A DNA stretch of 64,000 nt from positions 991,131 to 1,055,130 of the forward strand of contig NZ_JAVAIM010000001.1 in assembly GCF_030717945.1 (NCBI RefSeq), written 5' to 3'. The translations under genes and the position numbers were made by a program. Below, in pieces: positions 54,535 through 64,000 of the stretch (position 1 is the stretch's first letter; each line of letters begins with the position of its first letter). Origin of the DNA: Qipengyuania profundimaris (lineage in GTDB: Bacteria > Pseudomonadota > Alphaproteobacteria > Sphingomonadales > Sphingomonadaceae). The notes under the pieces are model-generated. The model was not told the origin of the DNA. It searched no databases and saw only the letters and a program-made list of their open reading frames with translations.

Positions 54535-55026
54535 TCACAGCATTCCCGAAACGGCAGGCACCTGGCCCAACTGCTCGGTGCCGAGCACCCACAGGCCGGC
54601 GATGGCGATCGCCAGGCCGTAAGGAATTGCGATGCGATCCTTGCGGCGCCGCATGATGTGCGCCGCGCCGAAGACGATGGTCAGCGCCCCGCCGACGATC
54701 GCCATGATGACGACGAGCTTGAGGAACGGCATTGGCGGGATCCAAAGCGCAAGCGCGGTGAGCAGCTTGACATCACCGCCGCCCATCTGGCGGATCGCGA
54801 ACAGGCCGCAGCAGATCGCAAAGACGAGTGCGGCAAAGCCGATCTGCCATGCGACACCCGGCCACAGCGTCAGCCCGCTCGCCCACCACCACAGCGGCGC
54901 GCCGAGTGCGATCACGGCATTGAGCTTGTTGCCAATCGTGCGGCTCTTGAGATCGGTAATGGCTGCAATAAGCAGTGCGATTGCCAATCCGCCGAGCAAT
55001 ACGTAGGTGATTTCGATACCGGCCAT
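54535..55026 (-). CDS. cpaA: CpaA, A24 prepilin peptidase
   Basis: 163 aa membrane aspartic peptidase processing Flp-type prepilins. Catalytic Asp in AAITDLKSRTIGN and in GGGDVKLLTA; six hydrophobic helices. Its substrate pilin (a ~55-aa Flp protein) is not coded in the neighbouring gaps. The ATG at 55026 starts the first helix; the frame is open 14 codons further. It is divergent from the hydrolase gene. Confidence 0.92.
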   Translation of the reverse strand: MAGIEITYVLLGGLAIALLIAAITDLKSRTIGNKLNAVIALGAPLWWWASGLTLWPGVAWQIGFAALVFAICCGLFAIRQMGGGDVKLLTALALWIPPMPFLKLVVIMAIVGGALTIVFGAAHIMRRRKDRIAIPYGLAIAIAGLWVLGTEQLGQVPAVSGML

Positions 55027-55119
55027 GATGTCCCCGAAAGTCCGTTCGGTGCCGGTGGTACAGATCATGACTTACCAAACAGTAACCATAGCGAGGACCC
55101 GCATATCTCGGATACGGCC

Positions 55120-56070
55120 ATGACTCCGGCGATCGACCGTCGCTCCATCCCCGCAGATGCCAGCGAAACCCGCTGGACTGCACCCGATGGACATGCCCTG
55201 CGCCGGATCGACTGGCCCGGGGCCAAACCCGCGCGCGGTTCGATCCTGTTCCTTCCCGGCCGCGGCGATTTCTACGAGAAGTATCTCGAGACGCTGGAGG
55301 AATGGCACCGGGCCGGCTGGCGCGTGACTGCAGCGGATTGGCGCGGCCAGGCCGGGTCGGGGCGGCTGGGCGACGACGAAGTCACCGGACATATCGACGA
55401 TTTCGGCGACTGGGTTGCAGATCTGGCGGCTCTCTGGACCGCGTGGAAGGCCGAGACGCCCGGACCTCATGTCCTCGCGGGCCACTCGATGGGTGGGCAT
55501 CTCGTGATGCGTGCCCTGATCGAGCAGGCTGTCGACCCCGAAGCCGTAGTCCTGAGCGCGCCGATGCTCGGCATGGCGGGGCCGCCGCTTCCGCTACCCA
55601 TGCTACAGGGGGTCGCGAAATTGATGACGCTGCTGGGCAAACCCACGCGCCCGGCATGGAAATGGAGCGAGAAGCCGGGAGAAATCCCTGCGCGGCGGCG
55701 CGACCTGTTAAGCCACGACGCCCAGCGCTATGCCGACGAACTGTGGTGGCGTGAGCAGCGGCCCGAACTGGTGATGGGGCCGGGCAGCTGGGGCTGGGTC
55801 GAGCGGGCCTATGCCTCGAGCCGGGTGCTGGAACGGACAGGCGCGATGGAAGCCGTGGAGGCTCCGGTGCTGATCGTGTCGACTTCCAACGACAAGCTGG
55901 TCAGCCATCCCGCTGCCGTTCGGGCGAGCGAGCGCCTGCCGAAGGGGGAACTGGTCGCATTCGGCCCGGAAGCGCATCACGAGATCCTGCGCGAGACCGA
56001 TGACGTACGGGACCGCGCGACGAATGCGATCGAGGAATTTCTGGACAGGGTCGCACCGCAAAGATCGTGA
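55120..56070 (+). CDS. Alpha/beta hydrolase (lysophospholipase-like)
   Basis: 316 aa serine hydrolase resembling PldB/monoglyceride-lipase types. Nucleophile elbow GHSMG with Ser123, oxyanion part LPGRGDFYEKY, catalytic Asp in VSTSNDKLV and His in FGPEAHHEIL. No signal peptide. Substrate probably a lysolipid or monoacylglycerol, inferred from family. ATG 55120 is chosen because the long upstream extension lies antisense to cpaA. The TGA overlaps the next GTG. Confidence 0.9.
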   Translation: MTPAIDRRSIPADASETRWTAPDGHALRRIDWPGAKPARGSILFLPGRGDFYEKYLETLEEWHRAGWRVTAADWRGQAGSGRLGDDEVTGHIDDFGDWVADLAALWTAWKAETPGPHVLAGHSMGGHLVMRALIEQAVDPEAVVLSAPMLGMAGPPLPLPMLQGVAKLMTLLGKPTRPAWKWSEKPGEIPARRRDLLSHDAQRYADELWWREQRPELVMGPGSWGWVERAYASSRVLERTGAMEAVEAPVLIVSTSNDKLVSHPAAVRASERLPKGELVAFGPEAHHEILRETDDVRDRATNAIEEFLDRVAPQRS

Positions 56071-57164
56071 ACACTTTCGATTTCGCCATCGTCGGCGCCG
56101 GAATAGCCGGGGCCAGCCTAGCAGCCGAACTCTCCGCGACCGGTGCGTCCGTGCTGGTGCCGGAGGCGGAAGATCGACCTGGATACCATTCGACCGGACG
56201 CTCGGCTGCGTTCTGGGAGGAATGCTATGGCGGGCCGGACATCGTTCCGCTCACTCTCGCATCGGGGCGCTACCTGCGCGAAGGCGGCTTTCTGACGCAG
56301 CGCGGCGCGCTTTATATCGGGCGCGATATCGATACGCATACCATCGACCGCTTCGAACAGCGTTTCGGCGGGACTGGTGTGACCATAGAGCAGCTCGACC
56401 GGCACGCGCTGGGACAGCGGTTGCCCGGCCTTTGCCCGGACTGGACGCGCGCGATCTGGGAACCTGCCTGTGCGGACATCGATGTCGGCGCGCTGCATCA
56501 GCACTATCTCGCTATGGCCAAGCGCGGTGGCGTCGACCTTGTCTGTCGCGCCAGGATCGTCGACGCGTCCCGCCGGGATGGCCGGTGGACGTTGACGAGC
56601 GCAGCAGGCGAAAGCTGGACTGCCGGCGCGCTCATTAACGCAGCTGGCGCCTGGGCGGACGAGTTCGCGCAGCTTGCGGGCGCGCGCCCGGTCGGGATCC
56701 AGCCGCTGCGGCGCACGGTCATCCAGCTACGGGTCGCGCCGCAGGTCCCGCCCGATCTCCCGCTCGTGCTCGACATCGGCGGCGGCTTCTATTTCAAGCC
56801 CGAATCGGGCCGGGTCTGGCTGAGCCCGCATGACGAAGAACCGAGCGAGCCTTGCGATGCGGCACCTGAAGAACTGGCCGTGGCGCAGGCAATCGATCGT
56901 TTCGAAAGCGTCGTGGAGTGGCAGGTCGAGGCGGTAGAGCGCAAATGGGCCGGCCTGCGCAGCTTCGCGCCCGACCGGAGACCGGTTTACGGTTGGGATC
57001 CCCATGTCGAAGGCTTCGGCTGGTTCGCGGGCCAGGGCGGCTTCGGAATCCAAACCTCGCCGGCCGCTGCGCGCCTCGCAGCGCAATTGTTCACCGGGGC
57101 GTCCGGCGACGATCTGACAGCAGGGGTCGATCCGTCGCCATATCTGGCGTCACGCTTCGGGTAG
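56067..57164 (+). CDS. FAD-dependent oxidoreductase (DAO family)
   Basis: 365 aa. N-terminal FAD-binding motif VGAGIAGASLAAEL, a conserved GYHSTGRSAA near residue 35 and the C-terminal GFGWFAGQGGFGIQTSPAA typical of D-amino-acid/glycine-oxidase-like enzymes. Substrate unknown: an amine, amino acid or 2-hydroxy acid. GTG start overlaps the hydrolase stop (GTGA), so the two are translationally coupled. Confidence 0.9.
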   Translation: MNTFDFAIVGAGIAGASLAAELSATGASVLVPEAEDRPGYHSTGRSAAFWEECYGGPDIVPLTLASGRYLREGGFLTQRGALYIGRDIDTHTIDRFEQRFGGTGVTIEQLDRHALGQRLPGLCPDWTRAIWEPACADIDVGALHQHYLAMAKRGGVDLVCRARIVDASRRDGRWTLTSAAGESWTAGALINAAGAWADEFAQLAGARPVGIQPLRRTVIQLRVAPQVPPDLPLVLDIGGGFYFKPESGRVWLSPHDEEPSEPCDAAPEELAVAQAIDRFESVVEWQVEAVERKWAGLRSFAPDRRPVYGWDPHVEGFGWFAGQGGFGIQTSPAAARLAAQLFTGASGDDLTAGVDPSPYLASRFG

Positions 57165-57230
57165 CCAAGCGGACAACATTTGTTAGGTTCGCGCAGCCGA
57201 ATCCAATCGCAAACACGGGAGACGCGATCC

Positions 57231-57407
57231 ATGGCCCATCATTTCGAAATCTATAAGGACAAGGCGGGCGAGTACCGCGTGCGCTTCAAATACAATTCGG
57301 AGACGATGTTTTCGACGGAGGGCTACAGCTCCAAGGCCAGCGCGCAGAACGCGATCGACTCGATCAAGAAAAACTGCCCGGGTGCCGAGGTGATGGACAA
57401 CAGCTAA
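57231..57407 (+). CDS. DUF1508 (YegP-like) small protein
   Basis: 58 aa, one DUF1508 repeat: HFEIYKDKAGEYRVRFKYNSE and YSSKASAQNAIDSIKKN. E. coli YegP has two such repeats. Function unknown. ATG 57231; an in-frame ATG/GTG further up is less fitting. Ends 6 bp from the convergent rnhA. Confidence 0.9.
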   Translation: MAHHFEIYKDKAGEYRVRFKYNSETMFSTEGYSSKASAQNAIDSIKKNCPGAEVMDNS

Positions 57408-57413
57408 GCTGTG

Positions 57414-57860
57414 TCAGGCTCCGCCGGCGGCGATGGCATCGGCCGCGTCGCTGGCGAGCTGGTCCACCCGCTCGTTCTCCGGGTGGCCGCTATGCCCCTT
57501 TACCCAATGCCAATGTACGGTGTGACGCGCGGTAAGCTCGATCAGATCATGCCATAGCTCGGCATTGCGGACCGGCTTCTTGCTGGCATTGACCCAGCCG
57601 CGCTTCTTCCAGCCGTGCACCCACTTGGTGATGCCATCGATCAGGTATTTGCTGTCGGTATAAAGCTCGACCTCGCAGGGCTCGATCAGCGCGGAGAGCG
57701 CGCGGATCGCGGCGGTCAATTCCATGCGATTGTTGGTCGTCTCCGCCTCGCCACCGGACAGTTCCTTCTCATGACGACCCATACGCAGCAGCGCGCCCCA
57801 GCCGCCGGGGCCGGGATTGCCCTTGCAGGAGCCATCGGTGAATATCTCGACTTTCTTCAT
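57414..57860 (-). CDS. rnhA: Ribonuclease HI
   Basis: 148 aa endonuclease degrading RNA in RNA-DNA hybrids. Catalytic residues are all present: Asp9 (FTDGSC), Glu47 (NNRMELTA), Asp69 (YTDSKYL) and Asp133 (ERVDQLA). The basic handle HGWKKRGW is intact. The ATG at 57860 overlaps the thrB stop (ATGA). Last gene of ispH-thrB-rnhA. Confidence 0.96.
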   Translation of the reverse strand: MKKVEIFTDGSCKGNPGPGGWGALLRMGRHEKELSGGEAETTNNRMELTAAIRALSALIEPCEVELYTDSKYLIDGITKWVHGWKKRGWVNASKKPVRNAELWHDLIELTARHTVHWHWVKGHSGHPENERVDQLASDAADAIAAGGA

Positions 57861-58831
57861 GCGAAGAGCGCTGTGCCATGCTCGCGGTAAAAATCCAGTC
57901 GCGCGGCGAAATCCATCGGATCCTTGCGAACCACGAGCGCGTCTGCGGGGGTGTTCACCCAGTCGTAGGCCCGCGACGAGATAAAGCGCATGCACGCCCC
58001 CCGCGCCAAAATGGGCAGCGCCGCTCTTTCGGCATCCGACAGGCTTCGACCCGATGCGTATCCTGTGAGCAGGGCATCGCTGATTTCCGGGCGAAAACGC
58101 TTGCCCCTATCTTCGAAGCACCAGGCCGCATGCGTCACCGCGAGGTCGTAGGCGAAGAAATCCTCGGCTGCGAAATAGAAGTCGATGAGACCGCTGACCT
58201 TGTCGCCCAGCATCAGGACGTTGTCGGGGAAAAGGTCGCAGTGGACGACGTCTCGCGGCAGCCCCTCGGGCCAATGGGCATCGAGGTAGCCCAGCTCGGA
58301 AAAGGCGAGGTCGGGCAATGCAGGATCGATGTCTGCCAGGCCCTCCTTGCCACAGTCCTCCAACAACCGCCGCCATTCGGCGAGGCCCATGGATTGCGCA
58401 AGCGACTTGTCGAAGTCACCTACCGCACCATGCAACTGTGCGAGGGCCGCTCCTACCGCCTTGGCCTGTGCCGGTGTCGGCCGGTCAACCGATACGCCGG
58501 GCAGGAATTCGATCAGCGCCACCGCCTTGTCGCCGATCGTCCGACAGGCTGCGCCAGTCCGGTCGTGGATGGTGCGCGGGACCGGGCAATCCCTGGCCGA
58601 AAGATGATCGAGCAGGCCGAGATAGAAGGGCAGTTGCGCGGTATCGATGCGGTATTCGTACATCGTCAGGATGAAGCGCGCGCCGATCCCCTCCGCACCG
58701 GTGGTTTCGATCAGCCAGTTCGAGTTCGACACGCCCTCGGCGATTCCCTTGGCCGAGACCAGCTCGCCGACATCGTAAGCCGCGATCAGTGCCGCCAGAT
58801 CCTCTGCGCCGAGGTGGGTGTAGACCGCCAC
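57857..58831 (-). CDS. thrB: Homoserine kinase (APH-fold ThrB)
   Basis: 324 aa kinase phosphorylating homoserine in threonine synthesis, of the aminoglycoside-phosphotransferase-fold type used in many alphaproteobacteria. Start [20 protein letters not shown] and [11 protein letters not shown] are diagnostic; catalytic [12 protein letters not shown] and metal-binding [17 protein letters not shown] follow. It begins directly after the ispH stop, with no intergenic bases. Confidence 0.95.
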   Translation of the reverse strand: MAVYTHLGAEDLAALIAAYDVGELVSAKGIAEGVSNSNWLIETTGAEGIGARFILTMYEYRIDTAQLPFYLGLLDHLSARDCPVPRTIHDRTGAACRTIGDKAVALIEFLPGVSVDRPTPAQAKAVGAALAQLHGAVGDFDKSLAQSMGLAEWRRLLEDCGKEGLADIDPALPDLAFSELGYLDAHWPEGLPRDVVHCDLFPDNVLMLGDKVSGLIDFYFAAEDFFAYDLAVTHAAWCFEDRGKRFRPEISDALLTGYASGRSLSDAERAALPILARGACMRFISSRAYDWVNTPADALVVRKDPMDFAARLDFYREHGTALFA

Positions 58832-59815
58832 CTAGTCGGTCAGCTGGCGCGGCAGCTTGAAGATCATGTTCTCCTCGGCGGCCATGATCGTTTCTTCGCT
58901 CACGGCGCGCCATTCGGACAGCCGGTCGACGACTTCGCGAACCAGCTTTTCGGGTGCCGAGGCTCCAGCTGTCAGGCCGAGTGTGCCGACGCCTTCCAGC
59001 CAGCTCGGATCGATCTCGTCCGCCCGCTGGATCAACCGCGCATCCGTGCCGAGTCGTTCGGACACTTCAACGAGCCGCAAGGAATTCGATGAATTCGGGG
59101 CTCCGATGACCAACACGAGATCGCTGGCCGGGGCGATCTTCTTGACCGCTGCCTGCCGGTTGCTGGTGGCGTAGCAAATGTCTTCAGCCTTGGGTCCGAC
59201 GATCTGTGGATAGCGTTCCCGCAGGGCTTCCACCAATTCGCGCGTGTCATCGACTGACAGTGTCGTCTGCGTCAGGAAAGAGAGTTTGTCGTCGCGCGTG
59301 AAGGGAAGTGTCGCGACGTCCTCGACCGTCTCGACCAGCGTGATCTGGCCCTCGGGCACCTGGCCCATCGTGCCGATGACTTCCGGATGGCCTTCATGAC
59401 CGATGAAAAGGATGTGCTGCCCCTTTTCGATCTGGCGCTCGGCTTGGCGGTGGACCTTGCTCACCAAAGGACAGGTCGCATCGACATACATCATGTTCCG
59501 CCGTTCGGCCTCTGCCGGGACGGACTTCGGCACGCCATGTGCGCTGAAGACGCACGGAGCATCGGTCGGCACCTCGTCCAGTTCCTCGACGAAGATCGCG
59601 CCCTTGGCCTTCAGGCTCTCGACGACGTAGCGATTATGGACGATCTCGTGCCGGACATAGACCGGTGCGCCGTATTTCTCGAGCGCGCGCTCGACGATCT
59701 CGATGGCGCGGTCGACTCCGGCGCAGAAACCACGCGGGGCGGCGATCAGGAGCTGGAGCGGCAGGCGCGGATCGCTGCTTGCTGCCGCATCGGTGGATTG
59801 AAAGGGGGCGTTCAT
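58832..59815 (-). CDS. ispH: 4-hydroxy-3-methylbut-2-enyl diphosphate reductase
   Basis: 327 aa [4Fe-4S] enzyme of the last MEP-pathway step, giving IPP and DMAPP. Cluster cysteines: Cys30 in [10 protein letters not shown], one near 114 in DATCPLV, one near 212 in DICYATSN. Conserved HEIVHN, FSAHGV and [10 protein letters not shown] are also seen. Operon with thrB and rnhA. In this group isoprenoids feed carotenoids and quinones. Confidence 0.97.
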   Translation of the reverse strand: MNAPFQSTDAAASSDPRLPLQLLIAAPRGFCAGVDRAIEIVERALEKYGAPVYVRHEIVHNRYVVESLKAKGAIFVEELDEVPTDAPCVFSAHGVPKSVPAEAERRNMMYVDATCPLVSKVHRQAERQIEKGQHILFIGHEGHPEVIGTMGQVPEGQITLVETVEDVATLPFTRDDKLSFLTQTTLSVDDTRELVEALRERYPQIVGPKAEDICYATSNRQAAVKKIAPASDLVLVIGAPNSSNSLRLVEVSERLGTDARLIQRADEIDPSWLEGVGTLGLTAGASAPEKLVREVVDRLSEWRAVSEETIMAAEENMIFKLPRQLTD

Positions 59816-59911
59816 GTGCTGCCCTCTAGCGCTTTCGCCGCACGCAAGCTAGGGCGTCCTCGCGTCCCGCAAGGCGGGCGAATTCGAATTCGACAAGGGA
59901 ATACAAGCCGC

Positions 59912-60562
59912 ATGACCAGCCGCAATCGCCTCCTCTCCGTGCTCGCAGTCGGACTGGCGCTCGCCGGATGCAGCCGCGAAGGCGAACTGGTAATCAACGA
60001 AGGCGTCGGTATCCAGGCGGTCCGTACTGCCTGCCCGGCTGTCGGCATTCCCGATTACACCGGCGACATCACGACCTTCCGTGCTCCCGGATCTACTACG
60101 CTGGCCGACCTCGACGTGACGGCGGCGATTACCAATCTGCGCTCGACCTGCGACGAAGGTGCGGAGCGCGTTTATACGCAGGCGACCTTCGACGTGCTTG
60201 CCCGCCGCGCCGATACGCGCGGTGCGCGCACGGTAACGCTGCCCTATTTCTCGACCGTGCTGCGCGGGGGATCGCAGGTGGTGACCAAGCGGATCGGGCA
60301 GGTCACGCTGCAATTCGCCGACGGTCAGGAGCGCGCCTCCGCCAGTGGGCAGGCCGGTGCCTATGTTAACCGCGCCGATGCTTCGCTGCCCGCCGATATT
60401 CGTGAGCAGATCACCCGCAGGCGGAAGGCGGGGGATCCCGATGCGGCGCTCGACCCGCTGGCCGATCCGGCGGTGCGTGCAGCCGTCCAGCGGGCGACGT
60501 TCGAACTGCTGGTCGGCTTCCAGCTGTCCGAACCGCAGCTGCGCTATAACGCCACGCGCTAA
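59912..60562 (+). CDS. Uncharacterised lipoprotein
   Basis: 216 aa. Lipoprotein signal MTSRNRLLSVLAVGLALAGC (Cys20). The mature part has two further cysteines (TACPAVG and STCDEG), predicted beta-strands, and a C-terminus with REQITRRRKAGDPDAALDPLADP. It lies upstream of argS by 45 bp on the same strand and is divergent from ispH. Similar lipoproteins occur in Sphingomonadales; function unknown. A palindrome CGAATTCGAATTCG lies in the 96-bp upstream gap. Confidence 0.82.
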   Translation: MTSRNRLLSVLAVGLALAGCSREGELVINEGVGIQAVRTACPAVGIPDYTGDITTFRAPGSTTLADLDVTAAITNLRSTCDEGAERVYTQATFDVLARRADTRGARTVTLPYFSTVLRGGSQVVTKRIGQVTLQFADGQERASASGQAGAYVNRADASLPADIREQITRRRKAGDPDAALDPLADPAVRAAVQRATFELLVGFQLSEPQLRYNATR

Positions 60563-60607
60563 GCGCTGGTCTCTTGCGAATCTGGCCCAATGGGCTAGGC
60601 GCGCGCC

Positions 60608-62347
60608 ATGGCTGACATGCAGACCCTTCACGCGGCTTTCGCGGCGCGTATCGATGCAATCCTGAACGCGCTGGAAATGGAAGGCACGCTTCCGTCCGAA
60701 ACGCCGCGCGGCAATGTGACGGTGGAGCCGCCGCGGGATCCCTCGCACGGAGACCTTGCGACGAACGCGGCCATGGTGCTGGCCAAGCAGGCGAAGACCA
60801 ATCCGCGCGCGCTGGCGGAAAAGATCGTCGAGCATCTCGATCGCGATCCCGACATAACTTCGACCGAGATTGCCGGCCCCGGTTTCATCAACATGCGCCT
60901 CTCCGACGATGCATGGCGGCGCGAGCTTGAAGCGATCGCTGCGCTCGGCGCGGATTACGGCAGCTCGACGATGGGCGACGGGCGCACGGTCAACATCGAG
61001 TACGTCTCCGCCAATCCGACCGGTCCGATGCACATGGGCCATTGCCGCGGCGCGGTGGTGGGCGATGCGCTGGCGGGCCTGCTGGAATTCGCCGGCCACC
61101 GTGTGGTGCGCGAGTATTACGTCAACGACGCGGGAGGGCAGGTAGATGTGCTCGCCCGCTCCGCTCACCTACGCTACAAGGAAGCGCTGGGCGAGGACAT
61201 CGGCGAGATCCCCGAGGGGCTATACCCGGGCGACTATTTGAAGCCGGTCGGCGAAAGACTGCAGCAGCAATTCGGCGATGCGTACAAGGACGCGCCGGAG
61301 AGCGAGTGGCTGCCGATCTTCCGCGAGCAGGCGGTGGCGGCGATGATGGACATGATCCGCGAGGATCTGGCGCTGCTCGGCATCCATCATGACCTGTTCT
61401 CTTCCGAGGCCGAATTGCAGGCCGCGAAGAAGCCCGAAGCCGCCGAGGCGTGGCTGCGCGAGCATGGCTTCGTTTATGACGGCGTGCTCGAAGCCCCCAA
61501 GGGCAAGGCACCGCCGGAGGATTGGGAGCCGGTCGAACTGCCGCTGTTCCGTTCCACCCAGTTCGGCGACGATCAGGATCGCCCGATCAAGAAGTCGAAC
61601 GGCGCGTGGACCTATTTCGGTGCCGATCTCGCTTATCACCTGCAGAAGGCGCAGGGGGCCGACGAACTGATCGACATCTGGGGCGCGGACCATGCCGGCA
61701 CGGTCAAGCGCATTAAGGCCGCCGTCGCCGCGCTGTCGGAAGGGGAAGGCAAAGCCATCCCATTCGACGTGAAGCTGGTCCAGATGGTCCAGCTGACGCG
61801 GAACGGCGAGCCGATCAAGATGTCGAAGCGCTCTGGCAATTTCGTCACCATCGCCGACATGGTCGAGGAAGTGGGCAAGGACGTGGTGCGCTTCACCATG
61901 CTGACCCGCAAGCCCGAAGCACAGATGGAATTCGATTTCGCCAAGGTGGTCGAGGCGTCGAAGGACAATCCGGTCTTCTACCTGCAATACGCCCATGCCC
62001 GCATCCGCTCGACCATGCGCAAGGCCGGTGTCGAGCCGTCCGGCAAGCATCTCGACCGGCTCGGCGCGGACGAACTCGCGCTGGTGCGCGAGGCCGCCCA
62101 GTTCCCGCGCGTCGTCGAATCCGCCGCCAAGGCGCGCGAGCCGCACCGGATCGCCTTTTTCCTCGGCGATCTCGCTGCCGCCTTCCACAGTTTCTGGAAT
62201 GCGGGTAACGACGATCCGTCCAAGCGGATCATCCAGGAGGGGGATGCCGAGCTAAGCGCAGCGCGTCTGTTCCTCGCCGATGCCGTCGGGCAGGTCATCC
62301 GCAACGGGCTCGCCATTCTCGGCGTCGAAGCGGTCGAGGAGATGTGA
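60608..62347 (+). CDS. argS: Arginyl-tRNA synthetase
   Basis: 579 aa class I synthetase. N-terminal Add1 domain (about 1-100), ATP-site [15 protein letters not shown] (HIGH variant HMGH), KMSKR in [12 protein letters not shown], and the DALR anticodon domain at the C-terminus. Charges tRNA-Arg. Followed 2 bp later by the SPOR-domain gene. Confidence 0.97.
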   Translation: MADMQTLHAAFAARIDAILNALEMEGTLPSETPRGNVTVEPPRDPSHGDLATNAAMVLAKQAKTNPRALAEKIVEHLDRDPDITSTEIAGPGFINMRLSDDAWRRELEAIAALGADYGSSTMGDGRTVNIEYVSANPTGPMHMGHCRGAVVGDALAGLLEFAGHRVVREYYVNDAGGQVDVLARSAHLRYKEALGEDIGEIPEGLYPGDYLKPVGERLQQQFGDAYKDAPESEWLPIFREQAVAAMMDMIREDLALLGIHHDLFSSEAELQAAKKPEAAEAWLREHGFVYDGVLEAPKGKAPPEDWEPVELPLFRSTQFGDDQDRPIKKSNGAWTYFGADLAYHLQKAQGADELIDIWGADHAGTVKRIKAAVAALSEGEGKAIPFDVKLVQMVQLTRNGEPIKMSKRSGNFVTIADMVEEVGKDVVRFTMLTRKPEAQMEFDFAKVVEASKDNPVFYLQYAHARIRSTMRKAGVEPSGKHLDRLGADELALVREAAQFPRVVESAAKAREPHRIAFFLGDLAAAFHSFWNAGNDDPSKRIIQEGDAELSAARLFLADAVGQVIRNGLAILGVEAVEEM

Positions 62348-62349
62348 GC

Positions 62350-63084
62350 ATGGCGGCAACGCCCTATGACAGCGACGACAATTGGGACGACAGCGAAGAG
62401 CTGGACCTGGCCGAGGACGAGAGCCTGCCGTGGCTCGAAGCAACCGATGACGATGAGCCGCGCGGCGGTTTCGACACCGGACGCATCGTCCTGGTCGGCG
62501 TGCTGGCGCTGCTGGCGCTTGCGGTGGTCGTGGGCGGTATCTGGTATTTCGGACGCGCGACCTCGGACGAGCCGCCCGCCGACGGCAGCCTGATCGCTGC
62601 ACCGGAAGAACCGTACAAGACGAAGCCGGAAATCGAGGGTGGCAAGGTCTTCCCCGGCACCGGCGATTCCAGTTTCGCTGTTGGTGAAGGCGAAACCCGC
62701 GAGGGCCGCCTCGCCGATTCGCCGCAACAGGCGCAGGCCGAGCGGGAGGGCGAAAGGGTCGCCGGTCCTTCGATCGCTTCGACCCTCAACGATGACGGCG
62801 CGGCGGAAAGCCCCGCGACGCGTCCGGCCCCGGCTCCCGTGCCGGCGGCCAGCGGCACTGCCGTGCAGGTCGGCGCTTTCCCGAACCGCGCGGATGCGGA
62901 AGCGGCCTGGACCAATCTGACGCGCCAGACCGAAGCGCTGAACGGTGTGCGCCACCGCGTGGTGGAGGCTCAGGTCGATATCGGGCGGGTCTATCGCCTG
63001 CAGGCTCTGCCGGGCGATCGCGCTGCGGCCAACCGTCTGTGCAATGCACTAAAGGCGGACGGACTGGCCTGTTTCGTGAAATAG
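62350..63084 (+). CDS. SPOR-domain membrane protein
   Basis: 244 aa. Acidic cytoplasmic N-terminus (about 1-45, Asp/Glu-rich), one membrane helix (about 48-70), a Pro/Ala/Glu-rich periplasmic linker, and a C-terminal SPOR domain (about 170-244: VQVGAFPNRADAEAAW, VYRLQALPGDRAAANRLC). SPOR domains bind denuded septal peptidoglycan, so it likely localises to the division site, fitting the following nagZ. A GTG at 62344 overlapping the argS stop would add two residues. Confidence 0.9.
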   Translation: MAATPYDSDDNWDDSEELDLAEDESLPWLEATDDDEPRGGFDTGRIVLVGVLALLALAVVVGGIWYFGRATSDEPPADGSLIAAPEEPYKTKPEIEGGKVFPGTGDSSFAVGEGETREGRLADSPQQAQAEREGERVAGPSIASTLNDDGAAESPATRPAPAPVPAASGTAVQVGAFPNRADAEAAWTNLTRQTEALNGVRHRVVEAQVDIGRVYRLQALPGDRAAANRLCNALKADGLACFVK

Positions 63085-63183
63085 CCACCGCTTCTAACGC
63101 ACGCTGCAAAAGTCGCCGCAATTTCCACACTTCGCGGGCAGCGAAAGCTTGCCGCTCTTGGGTAAAAGCCGCACTCTAGGCCA

Positions 63184-64000
63184 ATGACGCCAGCAATTTT
63201 CGGCATAGCCGGTCTCGAGCTTACGGAAGACGAGCGCGCCTTTTTCAAGGAGGCCGATCCGGCAGGCTATATCCTGTTCGGTCGCAACTGCGCTGATCGA
63301 GAGCAGCTTCGCCGGCTGACGGACAATCTGCGTAGCATCCACGGGCGCGACCGGCTGATCGTTTCGATTGATCAGGAAGGTGGGCGCGTCGTGCGAATGA
63401 AGCCGCCCGAATGGCCGCGCTATCCGGCGGGCGAGGAGTTCGCCAAACTCTACGAGATCGCCCCTGCGTCTGCCATCGAGGCGATGCGCTGCAATGCCGA
63501 GGCCATGGCTCTGGAATTGGCGCTTGCGGGGATCAGCGTCGATTACCATGCCCCCTTGGACGTGCGGCGGCCGGAGACCGATGACGTGATCGGGGACCGT
63601 GCGCTGGGCAGCGAGCCGATGCAGGTCGCTGCGCTCGGCCGAGCCGTGCTCGACGGGATGGCGCGGGCGGGGGTGGTCGGCTGCCTCAAGCACATGCCAG
63701 GCCACGGCCGCGCGACCTGCGATACGCACAAGGAACTGCCGACAGTGGAAGTGAGCGCAGCGGAGCTTGAGGCCGATATCGAGCCTTTCCGCACGCTATC
63801 CGATCATCCGCTCGGTATGAGCGCGCATATCGTCTTTACCGCGTGGGATGCGGATCGCCCGGCGACGCTGTCGAGCAAGGTGATCGACGACGTCATCCGC
63901 CGGCAGATCGGCTTCGGCGGCCTGCTGCTGACCGACGACATCGACATGGAGGCGCTCGACGGGACAATCCCCGAACGCTCCGAGCAAGCGCTGGCTGCGG
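63184..64000 (+). CDS. nagZ: Beta-N-acetylhexosaminidase (partial, runs off window)
   Basis: First 272 residues of a GH3 enzyme releasing GlcNAc from 1,6-anhydro-muropeptides in peptidoglycan recycling. SIDQEGGRVVRM, the NagZ loop KHMPGHGRATCDTH (Lys169-His170, catalytic Asp-His pair) and nucleophile Asp251 in LLTDDIDM are present. Start ATG 63184 (MTPAIFGIAGLEL). The 3' end is beyond the window; nothing suggests it is broken. Confidence 0.95.
   Translation, partial: MTPAIFGIAGLELTEDERAFFKEADPAGYILFGRNCADREQLRRLTDNLRSIHGRDRLIVSIDQEGGRVVRMKPPEWPRYPAGEEFAKLYEIAPASAIEAMRCNAEAMALELALAGISVDYHAPLDVRRPETDDVIGDRALGSEPMQVAALGRAVLDGMARAGVVGCLKHMPGHGRATCDTHKELPTVEVSAAELEADIEPFRTLSDHPLGMSAHIVFTAWDADRPATLSSKVIDDVIRRQIGFGGLLLTDDIDMEALDGTIPERSEQALAA

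Noticed and set aside
54478-55119. Long N-terminal extension of the alpha/beta hydrolase
   Set aside because: It would lie antisense across all of cpaA; ATG 55120 gives the normal hydrolase length.
59879-59892. Palindrome CGAATTCGAATTCG before the lipoprotein gene
   Set aside because: Low-complexity overlap of two EcoRI-like sites; no promoter element aligns with it convincingly.

Overview
The window looks like a chromosomal segment of a GC-rich alphaproteobacterium of the order Sphingomonadales, most likely family Erythrobacteraceae (Erythrobacter/Qipengyuania-like). This rests on an ATP12-type F1 chaperone, two large TonB-dependent receptors, a gatCAB tRNA-amidation operon, a cpa/tad locus and a CopA/CopB copper pair. 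It is inferred from gene content, not from a search. I see no rRNA, tRNA, CRISPR array, insertion sequence, integrase or phage gene. Coding density is very high, and most operons are joined by ATGA, TGATG or GTGA overlaps.

Layout. 0.1-6.6 kb: a HerA-type ATPase, then on the minus strand valS, an MtfA-like zinc peptidase and queE. 6.7-10.3 kb: a four-gene Mla-type lipid transporter (permease with STAS domain, ATPase, MCE protein, lipoprotein). 10.3-14.0 kb: a minus-strand operon of six overlapping genes (crcB, rluC-like, paiB-like, HAD hydrolase, small membrane protein, ATP12). 14.0-19.6 kb: rpsU with a structured leader, a membrane-anchored FKBP, then gatC-gatA-gatB-(HabA/SOI-like membrane protein)-trmL as one overlapping unit. 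19.6-26.7 kb: envelope proteins on the minus strand (lipoprotein without a canonical start codon, internally duplicated exported protein, small conserved protein, M16 protease, penicillin-acylase-family hydrolase). 26.9-32.3 kb: a second P-loop ATPase, an acyl-CoA dehydrogenase and clpB with a heat-shock-like promoter. 32.3-39.2 kb: two TonB-dependent receptors. 39.5-41.5 kb: thiolase plus HSD10-type dehydrogenase. 41.6-46.0 kb: a copper island (CopA, CopB and an NAD(P)-binding protein opposite a CsoR-family repressor and a DUF305 protein). 46.2-47.6 kb: enoyl-CoA hydratase and MarR regulator. 47.6-55.0 kb: tad/cpa pilus genes cpaA-B-C-D-E then tadB-tadC, with no cpaF ATPase and no Flp pilin gene. 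55.1-64.0 kb: hydrolase, FAD oxidoreductase, DUF1508 protein, ispH-thrB-rnhA, a lipoprotein, argS, a SPOR protein and a nagZ cut by the window end.

Most of the window is core metabolism and envelope biology, and I did not find a clearly novel multi-gene system. The best leads are: the tad locus without its motor ATPase gene; a hydroxylaminobenzene mutase/styrene-oxide isomerase-like membrane protein translationally coupled to tRNA-modification genes; a lipoprotein gene whose strong Shine-Dalgarno points at an ATA codon; an rpsU leader with mutually exclusive hairpins; and several well-formed inverted repeats at promoter positions (clpB, enoyl-CoA hydratase, marR, copA/csoR, TonB receptor).
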